DNA from: Blastochloris tepida
GTDB lineage: Bacteria; Pseudomonadota; Alphaproteobacteria; Rhizobiales; Xanthobacteraceae
DNA length: 64,000 bases
Reading direction: 5' to 3'
NCBI RefSeq assembly: GCF_003966715.1
Contig: NZ_AP018907.1
Coordinates: forward strand, 2,902,001-2,966,000
A program made the translations under genes and the position numbers. This document shows, piece after piece, positions 33,456 to 43,366 of the stretch. Below the pieces are notes generated by a model that worked only from the letters and a program-made list of their open reading frames with translations, did not search any database and was not told the DNA's origin. Numbering within the stretch: the stretch's first letter is position 1; every line of letters begins with the position of its first letter.

Positions 33456-36400
33456 GGTTCAGCGCGCTGGGGCTCGACCGCTATGGCTGCTTCACCGGGC
33501 GGCGGCTCGATTTCGATCCGCGCGCGCGGCTCACCGTGATTGTCGGCGCCAACGAGGCCGGCAAGAGCACGGCGCTCGCCGCGGTGGCCGACGCGCTGTT
33601 CGGCATCGAGGAGCGTTCGCGCTTCAGCTTCCTGCACGACTACAAGAGCATGCGGCTGTCGGCGGAGGTGGCCGGCGGCGACGGGCGGACATTGGCGTTC
33701 GCGCGGCTCAAGCGGCGGGCGGCGACGCTGGTCGATCCGGCGAGCGATGCGCCGCTCGCCGACGACTGCCTCGCCCCCTTCCTCGGCGCGCACGACCGGC
33801 GGGCCTTTCTCGAAATCTACGGGCTCGACCAAGCCCGGCTGCGCGAGGGCGGGCGCAAGCTGCTGGCGGGCGGCGGCGACCTCGCCGACACGCTGCTTGC
33901 CGCGGCGCCCGGCCTCGGCCGCATCGCCGCGCTGCGCGACCGCCTGCGCGACGGCGCCGCCCAGATCTTCAATCCCGACCGGCGCAATGCCAACGCCGCG
34001 TTCTATCGCGCGCTCGACCGGCGCACCAAGGCACAGCGGCTGATCCGCGACACCGAGTTGCGGGTCGAGGACGCCCGCGCGCTGCGCGAGGGTGCCGACA
34101 GCGCGGCGAAGGCGCGCGCCGCGGCGGTGGCGGCGGAGATCGAGGCGGCGCTCGCGCTGTCGCGGGCGCAGACGCTGGTGCTGGCCGCGCGGGAGCTGCG
34201 CACCATCGATGGCGAGCTTGCCGCCCGCACCGCGCTCGGGCCGCTGCCGGAGGTGCCCGCCGGGTTCGTGGCGCGGGCCCGCAAGGCCCTCGCCGATCTC
34301 GCGCCGGCGCAGGAGGCGATGGCGCGGGCCGGCAGCGAAGAGGCGGCAGCGCGCGAGGCGCTGGCGGCGATCGCGGTCGACGACGCCATTCTCGCGCTGG
34401 CCGAGGCGGTCGAGGCGCTGGAGGACGAGCGGGCGGCGGTGGAGAAGGAGCTGAAGAGCCTGCCCAACCGCCGCACCGAGGCGACCGAGGCGCGCGCCAA
34501 ACTCGAACGCATCGCCAAGGGCCTCGACCTACCGGACGTCGACGCGTTGCGGGCGCGGATGCCCGGCCCGCCGCTGTTCGCCCGCGCGGAACGGCTGGCC
34601 GGCCGCCTTGCCGCCGCCGCGACGCGCACCGAGACGCTGGAGGGCGAACGGGCGAAGCTCGCCCAGCAGCGGCGCAAGGCGGAGGAGGCACGCGCCGGGC
34701 TCGGCCATGTCGCCGACCCGACCCCGGTGCGCCGCCGGCTCGATGCGCTGGACGGCGCCGAGGAGCGCGAGCGGGCCCTGGTCACGCTCGACCGCAAGCT
34801 CGCCGCCGGCCAAGCGGCACTCACCGAGCGGACCGTGCGGCTCGGCCTTGCCATTGCCGGGCCCGACGCGCTCGCCACGCTGGCGCTGCCGGCGCCTGCC
34901 GCGGCCGAGGCGGCGCTGCGCGGCGTGCGCGCGTCGCAGGAGGCCCTGAGTCGGCAAAATGAAATCCTTAGCCAACTGTCGGAGCAGCTTGCGCTGACCG
35001 AGGCCCGGCACGCGGCGCTGACCGCCGGCCGGCCGGCGCCGACCGAGAGCGTGATCGCCGCCGCCCGCCGGAGCCGCGACGATCTGTGGGCGGCGCTGCG
35101 GCCGGTGGCGATGGGCGAACGGGCGGCCTCGGACACGGACCGCGACGCCGCGCTGCGGCTGGAGCCGGCGATCGCCGCCGCCGACCGGCTGGCTGACGAG
35201 CGCCAGACCGAGACGCAGCGGCTGGCGGAGCTGGCGCAGATCGAGCTCAAGATCGCCGAGACCAAGGCGCAGATCGAGGCGACGCGCCAGCGCGCGGCCG
35301 AGGCGACGGCGCAGGCCGAGGCGTCCGCCGCGGCATGGCAGGCGCTGTGGGCGGCGAGCGGCGTCACCCTGCCTGCGGACGAGACGGCACTTGCCGTGCT
35401 GCGCGAGGCCGCCGCCATCCTGACGGCGCGCGACGCGCTGGGCCAGGAGGCGGCAGCCTGCGAGGTACAGCGCGAGGCGGTGCGGTTCGAGCGTGCCGAG
35501 ATCGACCGGCTGCGGCTCGACCTCGGCCTGCCGGCGCTTGGCGCCGCGCCCACGCGCATGGCCGATCTGCGCGAGGTGGTGGCCGACCTCGAACGCCGGT
35601 TCGGGCAGGCGCGTGCGCAGGACCACGCGTTCGCGCTGCTCGACCGGCAGGCGGCGGACATCGCCGAACGAACTGATGCTCTCTCGGCCGAGATCGCAGC
35701 GCTGTCGGCGGAGGCCGCCGACCTGTTCCCGCACCTGGCGATCCGCCCCGGCGCCTCGCACGCAGAGGCGCGCGCCGCGCTCGATCTGTGGCGCGAGACA
35801 CCGGCCCTCGACGAGGCGCTCGGCACCGCCGAACACCGGATCGCCGGCATCGAGCGCGACGAGGCCGCCTTCGCGGCGCGGGTCGAGGAGCTTCTGCAAC
35901 GGGCGGGCGAGACGCCGGCCGGCGAAGACATGTTCGCCGCCGCCCGCCGGCTGCGCGCCCGCCTCGATCAGGCGCGGCAGGCGCGCACCAAGGCGGACGC
36001 CGCCACCGACATGCTGGCGAAGCGCCAGGAGGCGATGGCGGCGGCAACCGCCGGCCTCGCCCGGGCGCAGGCGGCGATGGCGGCGATTTTCGCGGCAACC
36101 AATATCGATGACGCCGAAGTGCTGGGGCCGCTGCTCGACCGGCTGGATCAGGCCGCGGCTATCGACGCGCGCCTTGCCGAGGCGCGCGCCCGGCTCGCCG
36201 GCCAATGCGACGGACGCAGCGAGGACGATGTCCGCGCGGCAATCGCCGGCCAGGATGCGGAGATGCTGGCGCGCGCCGTCGCCGAGGCCAAGGCGGCGCA
36301 CGATCTGGCCCGCGCCGCGCGCGACCGCGCGATCGAGGCCGACACCGAAGCCCGCACGGCGAAGGAGGCGATGGAGCAGCGCGAGGGTGCGGCGGCCGCA

Positions 36401-36919
36401 GCCCAGGAGGCGCAGGACGCGGTGGCCGAGATCGCCCAGGCGGTGGAGCGCTTCACCCGCGATCATGTGGCGGCGCGGCTGCTGTCGGCGGCGATGGACC
36501 GCTACCGCGCGCAGCATCAGAGCCCGATCGTCGAGCGGGCCTCGCGCCTGTTCGGGATGCTGACCTGCGGCCGCTGGAACGGCATCGGCATCGACTACGA
36601 CCAGGATCCGCCCCACCTCGCGACGCTGCGCGACGGCCGGCTGCATGCCGTCGATGCGCTGTCGGAAGGTACCGCCGACCAGCTGTTCCTGGCGCTGCGC
36701 ATCGCCGCGATCGAGGAGCACGCGCGCCGGGCCGCGCCGCTGCCGTTCATCGCTGACGACATCCTCGTCAGCTTCGACGAGGCCCGGACCGAGAGCGGAC
36801 TGCAAGCGCTGGCCGAGCTTGGCGCGCTGACGCAGGTGATCGTCTTCACCCACCACGAGCACGTCGCCACGAGCGCCGAGCGGGTGCTGGCGGACGCAGC
36901 GTCAATCATCCGCCTTTGA
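33452..36919 (+). CDS. YhaN-like AAA ATPase (SbcC/Rad50-related)
   Basis: 1155 aa. The N-terminal nucleotide-binding half has VIVGANEAGKSTALAA (Walker A) and YGLDQARLREGG, typical of YhaN. Several hundred residues of Ala/Glu/Arg-rich coiled coil follow. The C-terminal half has LSEGTADQLFLALRIAAIEEH (signature) and PLPFIADDILVSFDEAR (Walker B), then VIVFTHHEH. No zinc hook CxxC is evident in the coil, which distinguishes it from true SbcC/Rad50. It works with the upstream nuclease. Confidence 0.9.
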
Positions 36920-37076
36920 CGTCCGGCTGGGCCTCCGGTCTGGCAACACGAATTCCATCGCTGGCAGGCTTGTTTGCAGTCGCGGTCACGACCTACCTGC
37001 GGCCGGCAAACGGGCGCGCCGCGCACCCCTTTGTTTTCAAACGCGAACCTGCTATTTGATGCAACCGCAACCAGTC

Positions 37077-37091
37077 TGGCCCGGTTCTTGC
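37077..37091 (+). promoter_or_regulatory. Sigma-54 promoter of the hup operon
   Basis: TGGCCCGGTTCTTGC has the invariant GG and GC with the correct 10-bp spacing and matches TGGCACGN4TTGC at all but one fixed position. Transcription would start near 37103, giving a leader of about 175 nt before hupS. A sigma-54 activator gene ends the locus (50984). Upstream, TTTGTTTTCAAA at 37030-37041 resembles the TTG-N5-CAA palindrome of HupR sites but with a 4-bp spacer. TTTGATGCAA at 37055 may be part of an IHF site. The remainder of the gap (36920-37076) holds nothing else recognised. Confidence 0.75.
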
Positions 37092-37214
37092 GGTTCGGAC
37101 AGGTGAGCGCGGCGCAACAAGCCAAAACGGCGGGCACGCTCGTCTCGTGGCCCGCCCCTGAAATCCGCATCCGCGGATGTCAGGGCAAGTCGGACCACAA
37201 GGTATTGAGTTTGT

Positions 37215-37260
37215 GGATGAAATTTTCCGACACCGGGGAGCCGGGTGTCGGATTTCATCC
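37215..37260 (+). promoter_or_regulatory. Long hairpin in the hupS mRNA leader
   Basis: GGATGAAAT-TTT-CCGACACC (37215-37234) is fully complementary to GGTGTCGGATTTCATCC (37244-37260) apart from a 3-nt bulge: 17 base pairs around a 9-nt loop. It ends 18 nt before the hupS start; the AGGGGGGAA ribosome binding site follows directly. It may protect the mRNA 5' part, set hupS translation, or bind a regulator. No T-run, so not a terminator. Confidence 0.7.
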
Positions 37261-37278
37261 GCCAGGGGGGAACGGCCA

Positions 37279-38415
37279 ATGCGCGCTCACACCGAGACGT
37301 TCTATGAGGTTATCCGCCGTCAGGGGATTTCACGGCGCTCGTTCGTGAAATTCTGCAGCCTGACGGCGGCGAGCCTCGGGCTGGGATCGACCGGCGCCGC
37401 CAGTCTGGCGCAGGCGCTGGAGACCAAGCCGCGCATCCCGGTGATCTGGATGCACGGGCTGGAATGCACCTGCTGCACCGAGAGCTTCATCCGCTCGGCG
37501 CATCCGCTGGCCAAGGACGTCATCCTGTCGATGATCTCGCTCGACTATGACGACACCATCATGGCCGCCGCCGGCCATCAGGCCGAGGCGATCCTTCAGG
37601 AGACCCGGCAGAAGCACAAGGGCGGCTACATCCTCGCCGTCGAGGGCAATCCGCCGCTCAACGAGGACGGCATGTTCTGCATCGACGGCGGCCGGCCGTT
37701 CGTCGAGCGCCTCAAGGAGATGGCGTCCGACTCGCTGGCGGTGATCGCCTGGGGCTCGTGCGCCTCGTGGGGCTGCGTGCAGGCCGCCAAGCCCAACCCG
37801 ACACAGGCGGTGCCGATCGACAAGGTGATCCGCGACAAGCCGATCATCAAGGTGCCCGGCTGCCCGCCGATCGCCGAGGTGATGACCGGCGTCATCTCCT
37901 ATGTGCTGATGTTCGGCACCCTGCCCGAGCTCGACCGCCAGGGGCGGCCGAAGATGTTCTATTCGCAGCGCATCCACGACAAGTGCTACCGCCGGCCGCA
38001 TTTCGACGCCGGCCAGTTCGTCGAGGCGTGGGACGACGAGGGCGCCCGCAAGGGCTATTGCCTCTACAAGATGGGCTGCAAGGGACCGACCACCTACAAC
38101 GCCTGCTCGACCACGCGGTGGAACGGCGGCGTGTCGTTCCCGATCCAATCGGGCCACGGCTGCATCGGCTGCTCGGAGGACGGGTTTTGGGATCAGGGCT
38201 CGTTCTATGACCGGCTGACCACCATCAACGCCTTCGGCGTCGAGGCCAATGCCGATCAGGTGGGCCTTGCCGCGGCGGGCGTGGTCGGTGCCGGCATCGC
38301 CATCCATGCCGGCGTCACCGCCGTGCGACGGCTCACCACCAAGGCCGGCCCGCCGAAGCCCCCCGGCGGTGACGGCAATGGCGCGACGGGCACATCCAAC
38401 TCGACCGCCGGCTGA
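37279..38415 (+). CDS. hupS: Uptake [NiFe]-hydrogenase small subunit, O2-tolerant type
   Basis: 378 aa. Electron-transfer subunit with three Fe-S clusters. Tat signal SRRSFVKFC (residues 18-26) exports the folded HupSL dimer. C63, C65, C66, C161, C166 and C195 lie at a constant offset of 46 from C17, C19, C20, C115, C120 and C149 of E. coli Hyd-1. This includes the two extra Cys that make a [4Fe-3S] proximal cluster and O2 tolerance. [17 protein letters not shown] and [13 protein letters not shown] hold the other clusters. The C-terminal helix ([22 protein letters not shown]) anchors it in the membrane beside HupC. ATG 37279 follows AGGGGGGAA. Confidence 0.97.
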   Translation: MRAHTETFYEVIRRQGISRRSFVKFCSLTAASLGLGSTGAASLAQALETKPRIPVIWMHGLECTCCTESFIRSAHPLAKDVILSMISLDYDDTIMAAAGHQAEAILQETRQKHKGGYILAVEGNPPLNEDGMFCIDGGRPFVERLKEMASDSLAVIAWGSCASWGCVQAAKPNPTQAVPIDKVIRDKPIIKVPGCPPIAEVMTGVISYVLMFGTLPELDRQGRPKMFYSQRIHDKCYRRPHFDAGQFVEAWDDEGARKGYCLYKMGCKGPTTYNACSTTRWNGGVSFPIQSGHGCIGCSEDGFWDQGSFYDRLTTINAFGVEANADQVGLAAAGVVGAGIAIHAGVTAVRRLTTKAGPPKPPGGDGNGATGTSNSTAG

Positions 38416-38432
38416 CAGAAGGGGGCATCGCC

Positions 38433-40223
38433 ATGGGCATCCAGACTCCGAACGGCTTCACCCTCGACAACTCCGGCAAGCGCGTCGTCGTCGATCCGGT
38501 CACCCGCATCGAGGGCCATCTGCGCGTCGAGGTGAATGTCGACGACCAGAACGTCATCCGCAACGCCGTCTCCACCGGCACGATGTGGCGCGGCATCGAG
38601 GTGATCCTCAAGGGCCGCGACCCGCGCGACGCCTGGGCCTTCACCCAGCGCATCTGCGGCGTGTGCACCGGCACCCACGCGCTGACCTCGGTGCGCGCGG
38701 TCGAGAACGCGCTCGGCATCGCGATCCCGGAGAACGCCAACACCATCCGCAACATCATGCAGCTGGCCCTGTATGTGCAGGACCATCTGGTGCACTTCTA
38801 TCACCTGCACGCGCTCGACTGGGTCGATGTGGTGTCGGCGCTGAAGGCCGATCCCAAGGCGACGTCCGAACTGGCGCAGTCGATCTCGCCCTGGCCGATG
38901 TCCTCGCCCGGCTACTTCAAGGATCTACAGCTCCGGCTCGCCAAGTTCGTCGAGTCCGGCCAGCTCGGGCCGTTCAAGAACGGCTATTGGGGCCACCCCG
39001 CCTACAAGCTGCCGCCCGAAGCGAACCTGATGGCGGTGGCGCACTATCTGGAGGCGCTCGACTTCCAGAAGGAGATCGTCAAGATCCACACCGTCTTCGG
39101 CGGCAAGAACCCCCATCCGAACTGGCTGGTCGGCGGCATGCCGTGCTCGATCAATGTCGACGGCGACGGCGCGGTCGGCGCGATCAATATCGAGCGGCTC
39201 AATCTCGTCTCGTCGATCATCGACCGTGCGATCGCCTTCATCGACCAGGTCTATCTTCCCGACCTTGCGGCGATCGCCAGCTTCTACAAGGACTGGCTCC
39301 ACGGTGGCGGACTGTCGTCGAAGGCGGTGATGTCGTACGGCGACATCCCGGAATACGCCAACGACTATTCCGACAAGAGCCTGCTGCTGCCGCGCGGCGT
39401 CATCGTCGACGGCAATCTGAAGGAGATCCACCCGGTCGATCTCCACGCGCCCGACCAGATCCAGGAATACGTCGTCCACTCCTGGTACAAGTACCCCGAC
39501 GAGGCCAAGGGCCTGCATCCCTATGACGGCGTGACCGAGCCGAACTTCGTGCTCGGGCCGAACACCCAGGGAACCCGCACCCATATCGAGGCGATCGACG
39601 AGGCAGCGAAATATTCGTGGCTCAAGGCGCCGCGCTGGAAGGGCCATGCCGTCGAGGTCGGGCCGCTCGCGCGCTACATCATCGGCTATGCGCAAGGAAA
39701 GCCCGAGTTCAAGGAGCCGGCCGAGAAGCTGCTCACCGATCTCGGCCTGCCGGTCACCGCGCTGTTCTCGACGCTCGGCCGCACCGCGGCGCGCGGCCTG
39801 GAATGCCAGTGGGCGGCGCACAAGCTGCGCCATTTCCAGGACAAGCTGGTCGCCTCGATCAAGGCCGGCCGGCTCGACACCGCCAATGTCCAGAACTGGG
39901 ATCCGGCGACGTGGCCGAAGGCGGCCAAGGGTGCGGGCTTCACCGAGGCGCCGCGCGGCGCGCTGGCGCACTGGATCCGGATCAAGGACACCAAGATCGA
40001 CAATTACCAGTGCGTGGTGCCGACCACCTGGAACGGCAGCCCGCGCGACGCCAACGGCAATATCGGCGCCTTCGAGGCGGCGTTGCTCGGCACGCCGATG
40101 GCCGATCCCAACCAGCCGCTCGAAATCATCCGTACGCTGCATTCGTTCGATCCCTGCCTCGCCTGCTCCACCCACGTGATGAGCGAGGACGGGCAGGAGA
40201 TGGCGACGGTCACCGTTCGCTGA
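38433..40223 (+). CDS. hupL: Uptake [NiFe]-hydrogenase large subunit
   Basis: 596 aa. It carries the Ni-Fe(CN)2CO centre and splits H2. [11 protein letters not shown] (N-terminal CxxC) and DPCLACSTH (C-terminal CxxC) supply the four Cys ligands. After the last His comes [15 protein letters not shown], a 15-residue tail expected to be removed by HupD (encoded at 41067). Length and flanking motifs match group 1d membrane-bound hydrogenases such as HyaB and HupL. It lies 17 bp after hupS. Confidence 0.98.
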   Translation: MGIQTPNGFTLDNSGKRVVVDPVTRIEGHLRVEVNVDDQNVIRNAVSTGTMWRGIEVILKGRDPRDAWAFTQRICGVCTGTHALTSVRAVENALGIAIPENANTIRNIMQLALYVQDHLVHFYHLHALDWVDVVSALKADPKATSELAQSISPWPMSSPGYFKDLQLRLAKFVESGQLGPFKNGYWGHPAYKLPPEANLMAVAHYLEALDFQKEIVKIHTVFGGKNPHPNWLVGGMPCSINVDGDGAVGAINIERLNLVSSIIDRAIAFIDQVYLPDLAAIASFYKDWLHGGGLSSKAVMSYGDIPEYANDYSDKSLLLPRGVIVDGNLKEIHPVDLHAPDQIQEYVVHSWYKYPDEAKGLHPYDGVTEPNFVLGPNTQGTRTHIEAIDEAAKYSWLKAPRWKGHAVEVGPLARYIIGYAQGKPEFKEPAEKLLTDLGLPVTALFSTLGRTAARGLECQWAAHKLRHFQDKLVASIKAGRLDTANVQNWDPATWPKAAKGAGFTEAPRGALAHWIRIKDTKIDNYQCVVPTTWNGSPRDANGNIGAFEAALLGTPMADPNQPLEIIRTLHSFDPCLACSTHVMSEDGQEMATVTVR

Positions 40224-40277
40224 CGCGCGTCCGACGCGTCGTTGGAAACATGGTCATTGGTGTCGAGGGGGAAACCC

Positions 40278-41063
40278 ATGACGCAAGTCAGCGAGCTTGA
40301 GGGTCTTACCGGCACGGGCGGGCGCGGCAGTGCCACGGTGGCGCGCGTCGGCACGCTGCAGGGCGCGATCGACAGCCATGGCGAACGCGCCGCCCGCCGC
40401 CAGACGGTCTATGTGTATCAGGCGCCGGTGCGGCTGTGGCACTGGGTGACGGCGCTCTGCCTCACGGTGCTGTGCGTCACCGGCTATCTGATCGGCGCGC
40501 CGCTGCCGACGCTGTCCGGCGAGGCGAGTAACCACTATCTGATGGGCTATATCCGCTTCGCCCATTTCGCCGCCGGCTACGTGCTGGCGGTCGGCTTCGT
40601 GTTTCGGCTCTATTGGGCCTTCGTCGGCAACCGCTATTCCCGCCAGATCTGGATGATCCCGGTGTGGCGGCGGCTGTGGTGGTGGGGCCTGTTCTATGAG
40701 CTGAAGTGGTATCTCTTCCTCGTGCGCGATCCGAAGAAATACATCGGCCACAACCCGCTCGGCCACGCGGCGATGTTCACTTACATGATCGTGCTGGCCT
40801 TCATGATCTGCACCGGCTTCGCGCTCTATTCGCAGGGCGCGGGCGCCGACAGCTGGCAGGCGGCGATGTTCGGATGGGTGTTCGACATCTGGCCGAACTC
40901 GCAGGAGGTCCACACCTGGCACCGTCTCGGCATGTGGTCGATCGTGATCTTCTTCCTGGTCCACGTCTATGCCGCGGTGCGCGAGGACATCCTGTCGCGC
41001 CAGAGCATGATCTCGTCGATCGTGTCGGGCGAGCGCGTGTTCCGCGACGACTTCCGGGATTGA
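40278..41063 (+). CDS. hupC: Hydrogenase b-type cytochrome subunit
   Basis: 261 aa with four membrane helices. It accepts electrons from HupS and reduces quinone. Haem-ligand histidines are visible in LWHWVTALCL, FAHFAAGYVL and HTWHRLGMWSI. The Trp/Arg-rich loop (MIPVWRRLWWWGLFYELKWY) is typical of HyaC/HupC. ATG 40278 (MTQVSEL) is chosen for the GAGGGGGAAACCC upstream. The extended N-terminus of about 50 residues (GRGSATVARVGTLQGAIDSHGERAARRQ, before the first helix) is longer than in E. coli HyaC. Confidence 0.95.
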   Translation: MTQVSELEGLTGTGGRGSATVARVGTLQGAIDSHGERAARRQTVYVYQAPVRLWHWVTALCLTVLCVTGYLIGAPLPTLSGEASNHYLMGYIRFAHFAAGYVLAVGFVFRLYWAFVGNRYSRQIWMIPVWRRLWWWGLFYELKWYLFLVRDPKKYIGHNPLGHAAMFTYMIVLAFMICTGFALYSQGAGADSWQAAMFGWVFDIWPNSQEVHTWHRLGMWSIVIFFLVHVYAAVREDILSRQSMISSIVSGERVFRDDFRD

Positions 41064-41066
41064 GCC

Positions 41067-41642
41067 GTGAGCGAAGTCACTGCCGTCAAGACGCTGGTTC
41101 TCGGCATCGGCAACATCCTGTGGGGCGACGAGGCGTTCGGCGTGCGGGCGGTGGAAGCCTTCCACCGCCGCTACGCGGTGGGAGATGACGTCACGGTGCT
41201 CGATGGCGGCACGCAGGGGCTCTACCTCGTCGATGTCGTGCAGGAGGCGCACCAGCTTCTGGTGTTCGACGCCATCGACTATGGGCTCAAGCCCGGCACG
41301 CTGAAGATCGTGCGCGACGGCGACGTGCCGAAATTCACCGGCGCCAAGAAGATGAGCCTGCACCAGACCGGCTTCCAGGAGGTACTGAGCGCGGTCGACC
41401 TGCTCGGCCGCTATCCGCAGCGGCTCGCGCTGGTCGGCTGCCAGCCGCTCGACCTGGAGAATTGGGGCGGGCCGCTCACCGACCCGGTGCGCTCCGCCAT
41501 CGGGCCGGCGCTGGAGGCCGCGCGCGACATCCTGCTCGGCTGGAACGTGCCGGTGCGGGCGCGCGAAGAGGGAGCCGCCTTCGACGGCCTCCTGGCGCAC
41601 GACATCGACATCGCCGCCTTCGAACGCCGCACGGCATGGTGA
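41067..41642 (+). CDS. hupD: Hydrogenase maturation endopeptidase
   Basis: 191 aa from GTG 41067. It cleaves the C-terminal tail of HupL after nickel insertion. The nickel-sensing triad of the HybD family is present: GIGNILWGDEAFGV (Glu), VFDAIDYGL (Asp) and MSLHQTGFQEV (His). Three bases separate it from hupC. Confidence 0.96.
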   Translation: MSEVTAVKTLVLGIGNILWGDEAFGVRAVEAFHRRYAVGDDVTVLDGGTQGLYLVDVVQEAHQLLVFDAIDYGLKPGTLKIVRDGDVPKFTGAKKMSLHQTGFQEVLSAVDLLGRYPQRLALVGCQPLDLENWGGPLTDPVRSAIGPALEAARDILLGWNVPVRAREEGAAFDGLLAHDIDIAAFERRTAW

Positions 41643-41648
41643 GAGCAC

Positions 41649-41969
41649 ATGTGTATCGGACTTCCCATGCGGATCGTGCTGGGCGGCGAATTCACCGCCG
41701 CCTGCGAACGGCGCGGCGAGACGCAGGCGGTGTCGCTGGCGCTGGTCGGCCCGCAGCCGGTCGGCACCCATGTGCTGGTGCATCTCGGCGCGGCGGTGCG
41801 GGTGCTCGGCGCCGAGGAGGCGCAGCGCATCGACGACGCGCTGGACGGCGTTGCGGCAGCGCTGCAGGGGCGCGCCTTCGACCATCTGTTCGCCGACCTG
41901 ATCGACCGCGAGCCGCAACTGCCAGACTTCCTTGCCGCAGGACGCGGTGGACATTCATCCGGCAAGTGA
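41649..41969 (+). CDS. hupF: HupF, HypC-like chaperone for hydrogenase assembly under O2
   Basis: 106 aa. It starts MCIGLPMRIV, with Cys2, the residue that binds iron or the large-subunit precursor in the HypC/HupF family. The C-terminal extension past residue 75 (FDHLFADLIDREPQLPDF) separates HupF from HypC, which is also present (48498). In Rhizobium leguminosarum HupF protects HupL maturation when O2 is present (family knowledge). A 102-bp gap with no clear feature follows before hupG, unusual in this tightly packed operon. Confidence 0.93.
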   Translation: MCIGLPMRIVLGGEFTAACERRGETQAVSLALVGPQPVGTHVLVHLGAAVRVLGAEEAQRIDDALDGVAAALQGRAFDHLFADLIDREPQLPDFLAAGRGGHSSGK

Positions 41970-42071
41970 TCATCCTGGGGTGGAAGAGAGCTTTCTACCG
42001 CGCGATGCTCACCGCCGATCCTGCACGGGCGCACCAAGACGCCCGCAGAATGACGTTTCGGGAGGACTGCC

Positions 42072-42515
42072 ATGACGTCCACGCCCATTGCGGCGTTGAC
42101 GATCCGCCATGGGCTGGCGGAGGTCGACAGCCGCAACATCGATGCGTTCCTGGCCGCGGGCGAACCGCCGCACGCGCTGCTGTTCTTCACCGGCGACCCG
42201 ACCGTGCGCCTTGAGGCGGCCGACGTCGCGGTCGTGCTGCCCGAGCTGCTTGCCGCCTTTCGCGGCCGGCTGCGCGCGGCGGTGATCGCGCGCGGCAGCG
42301 AAGATGCGCTCAAGCTGCGCTTCCATGTCGCGGTGCTGCCGAGCCTCGTGCTGGTGCGCGGCAGCGAGACGCTCGGCGTGCTCGCCCGCATCCGCACTTG
42401 GCCCGATTATGTCGCGCGCGTCTCCGCCTGGCTCGATCCGGCAACGCCGGCCATGACGCCGGCGGCGGGCCCGCGCGTCGCCTTCACCTTTTCCGGGCAG
42501 GGGAGCCAGGCATGA
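42072..42515 (+). CDS. hupG: HupG/HyaE, thioredoxin-fold hydrogenase chaperone
   Basis: 147 aa. It matches the HyaE/HupG family: LLFFTGDPTVRLEAADVAVVLPELL and FHVAVLPSLVLVRG in a thioredoxin-like fold without a CxxC pair. HyaE is proposed to interact with the Tat signal of the small subunit and HupG with the large subunit; the reaction is unknown. Its last codons overlap hupH (ATGA). Confidence 0.9.
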   Translation: MTSTPIAALTIRHGLAEVDSRNIDAFLAAGEPPHALLFFTGDPTVRLEAADVAVVLPELLAAFRGRLRAAVIARGSEDALKLRFHVAVLPSLVLVRGSETLGVLARIRTWPDYVARVSAWLDPATPAMTPAAGPRVAFTFSGQGSQA

Positions 42516-43366
42516 AGGCCGCGGCACTCGCCGACCTCGCCGCCCCCGGCGGCACCGCGTCTGCGGCCGCCAATGGCGGCAAATTCACGCCGCTGCTGGC
42601 GGCAGCGAACGGCGAGGGCTTGGCCGAGCGCTCGCCGCGCGTCGCGGCGCTGCTGCCGCTGATGATCGCGGCGCTGGCGACGCAGGATGCGGACCGGCCG
42701 GGCCACCTGTTCGATCTCGACGGTCTCGACGCGGCCGAGCTTGAGCTGATCGACGGGGTGATCGGCGCCGGCGAGGTCTCGGCCACCGTCGCGCTGCCCG
42801 ATGGCATCGTCGCCCAGATCCGCGAATCCGTGATGGCCGGCCTGTGGCGGGTGCGCTTCACCGGCGCCGACGGCCGGCTGGTTGCCGATTATCTCGAAGT
42901 CGGCGCGATCCCCGAGGCGGTGCGCCGCGCCGCTGCCATGACGCGGCGGACGGTCGCCACCGGCGCCCTGTCCGCGCCCTCCCCCACCGCGCTGGCGCTG
43001 CTGTCGGAGATTGCCCAGCACGTGGCCGAGTACGCCGCACGGCCGGAGGCTGCGGCGCGCCCGAGCCTGCCCGGCCACACCATCACGCTGTCGCTGCTGC
43101 CGGTCTCGGACGCCGACATGGCCTTCCTGCACCAGACGCTGGGCGACGGGCCGGTGCAGATCGTCTCGCGCGGCCACGGCAGTTGCCGGGTTCTGGCCAC
43201 CGCCACCCGCCACGTCTGGTCGGTGCAGTATTTCAACGCCTCTAGCGACCTCGTGCTCGATTCGCTGGAGATCGGCGACGTGCCGCCGGCCGCCTGCGCC
43301 GCCACCGAGGATTTCCGCGATTCGGCCGAACGGCTGCGGCAGATCGAACAGGCCTATTTCACATGA
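42512..43366 (+). CDS. hupH: HupH/HyaF hydrogenase expression protein
   Basis: 284 aa. Family features include HLFDLDGLDAAELELIDGVIGAGEVSA and the C-terminal WSVQYFNASSDLVLDSLEIGDVPPAACAA. HyaF/HupH proteins are needed for hydrogenase maturation, probably of the small-subunit Fe-S clusters; the mechanism is unknown. The start at 42512 has AGGGGAGCC upstream; an ORF extension further upstream lies inside hupG. Overlaps hupJ by 4 nt. Confidence 0.92.
   Translation: MKAAALADLAAPGGTASAAANGGKFTPLLAAANGEGLAERSPRVAALLPLMIAALATQDADRPGHLFDLDGLDAAELELIDGVIGAGEVSATVALPDGIVAQIRESVMAGLWRVRFTGADGRLVADYLEVGAIPEAVRRAAAMTRRTVATGALSAPSPTALALLSEIAQHVAEYAARPEAAARPSLPGHTITLSLLPVSDADMAFLHQTLGDGPVQIVSRGHGSCRVLATATRHVWSVQYFNASSDLVLDSLEIGDVPPAACAATEDFRDSAERLRQIEQAYFT

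Noticed and set aside
34003..36862. Long minus-strand open frames (642 and 777 codons) inside the YhaN-like gene
   Set aside because: Low-complexity translations; the plus strand encodes a full ATPase with Walker A, signature and Walker B motifs.
36962..36978. TGGCAGGCTTGTTTGCA as a second sigma-54 promoter
   Set aside because: The GG and GC elements are 11 bp apart instead of 10; spacing is strict for sigma-54.
41970..42071. A missing small gene (for example hupI) in the hupF-hupG gap
   Set aside because: 102 bp is too short for rubredoxin (about 70 codons) and no CxxCG pair is encoded in any frame.
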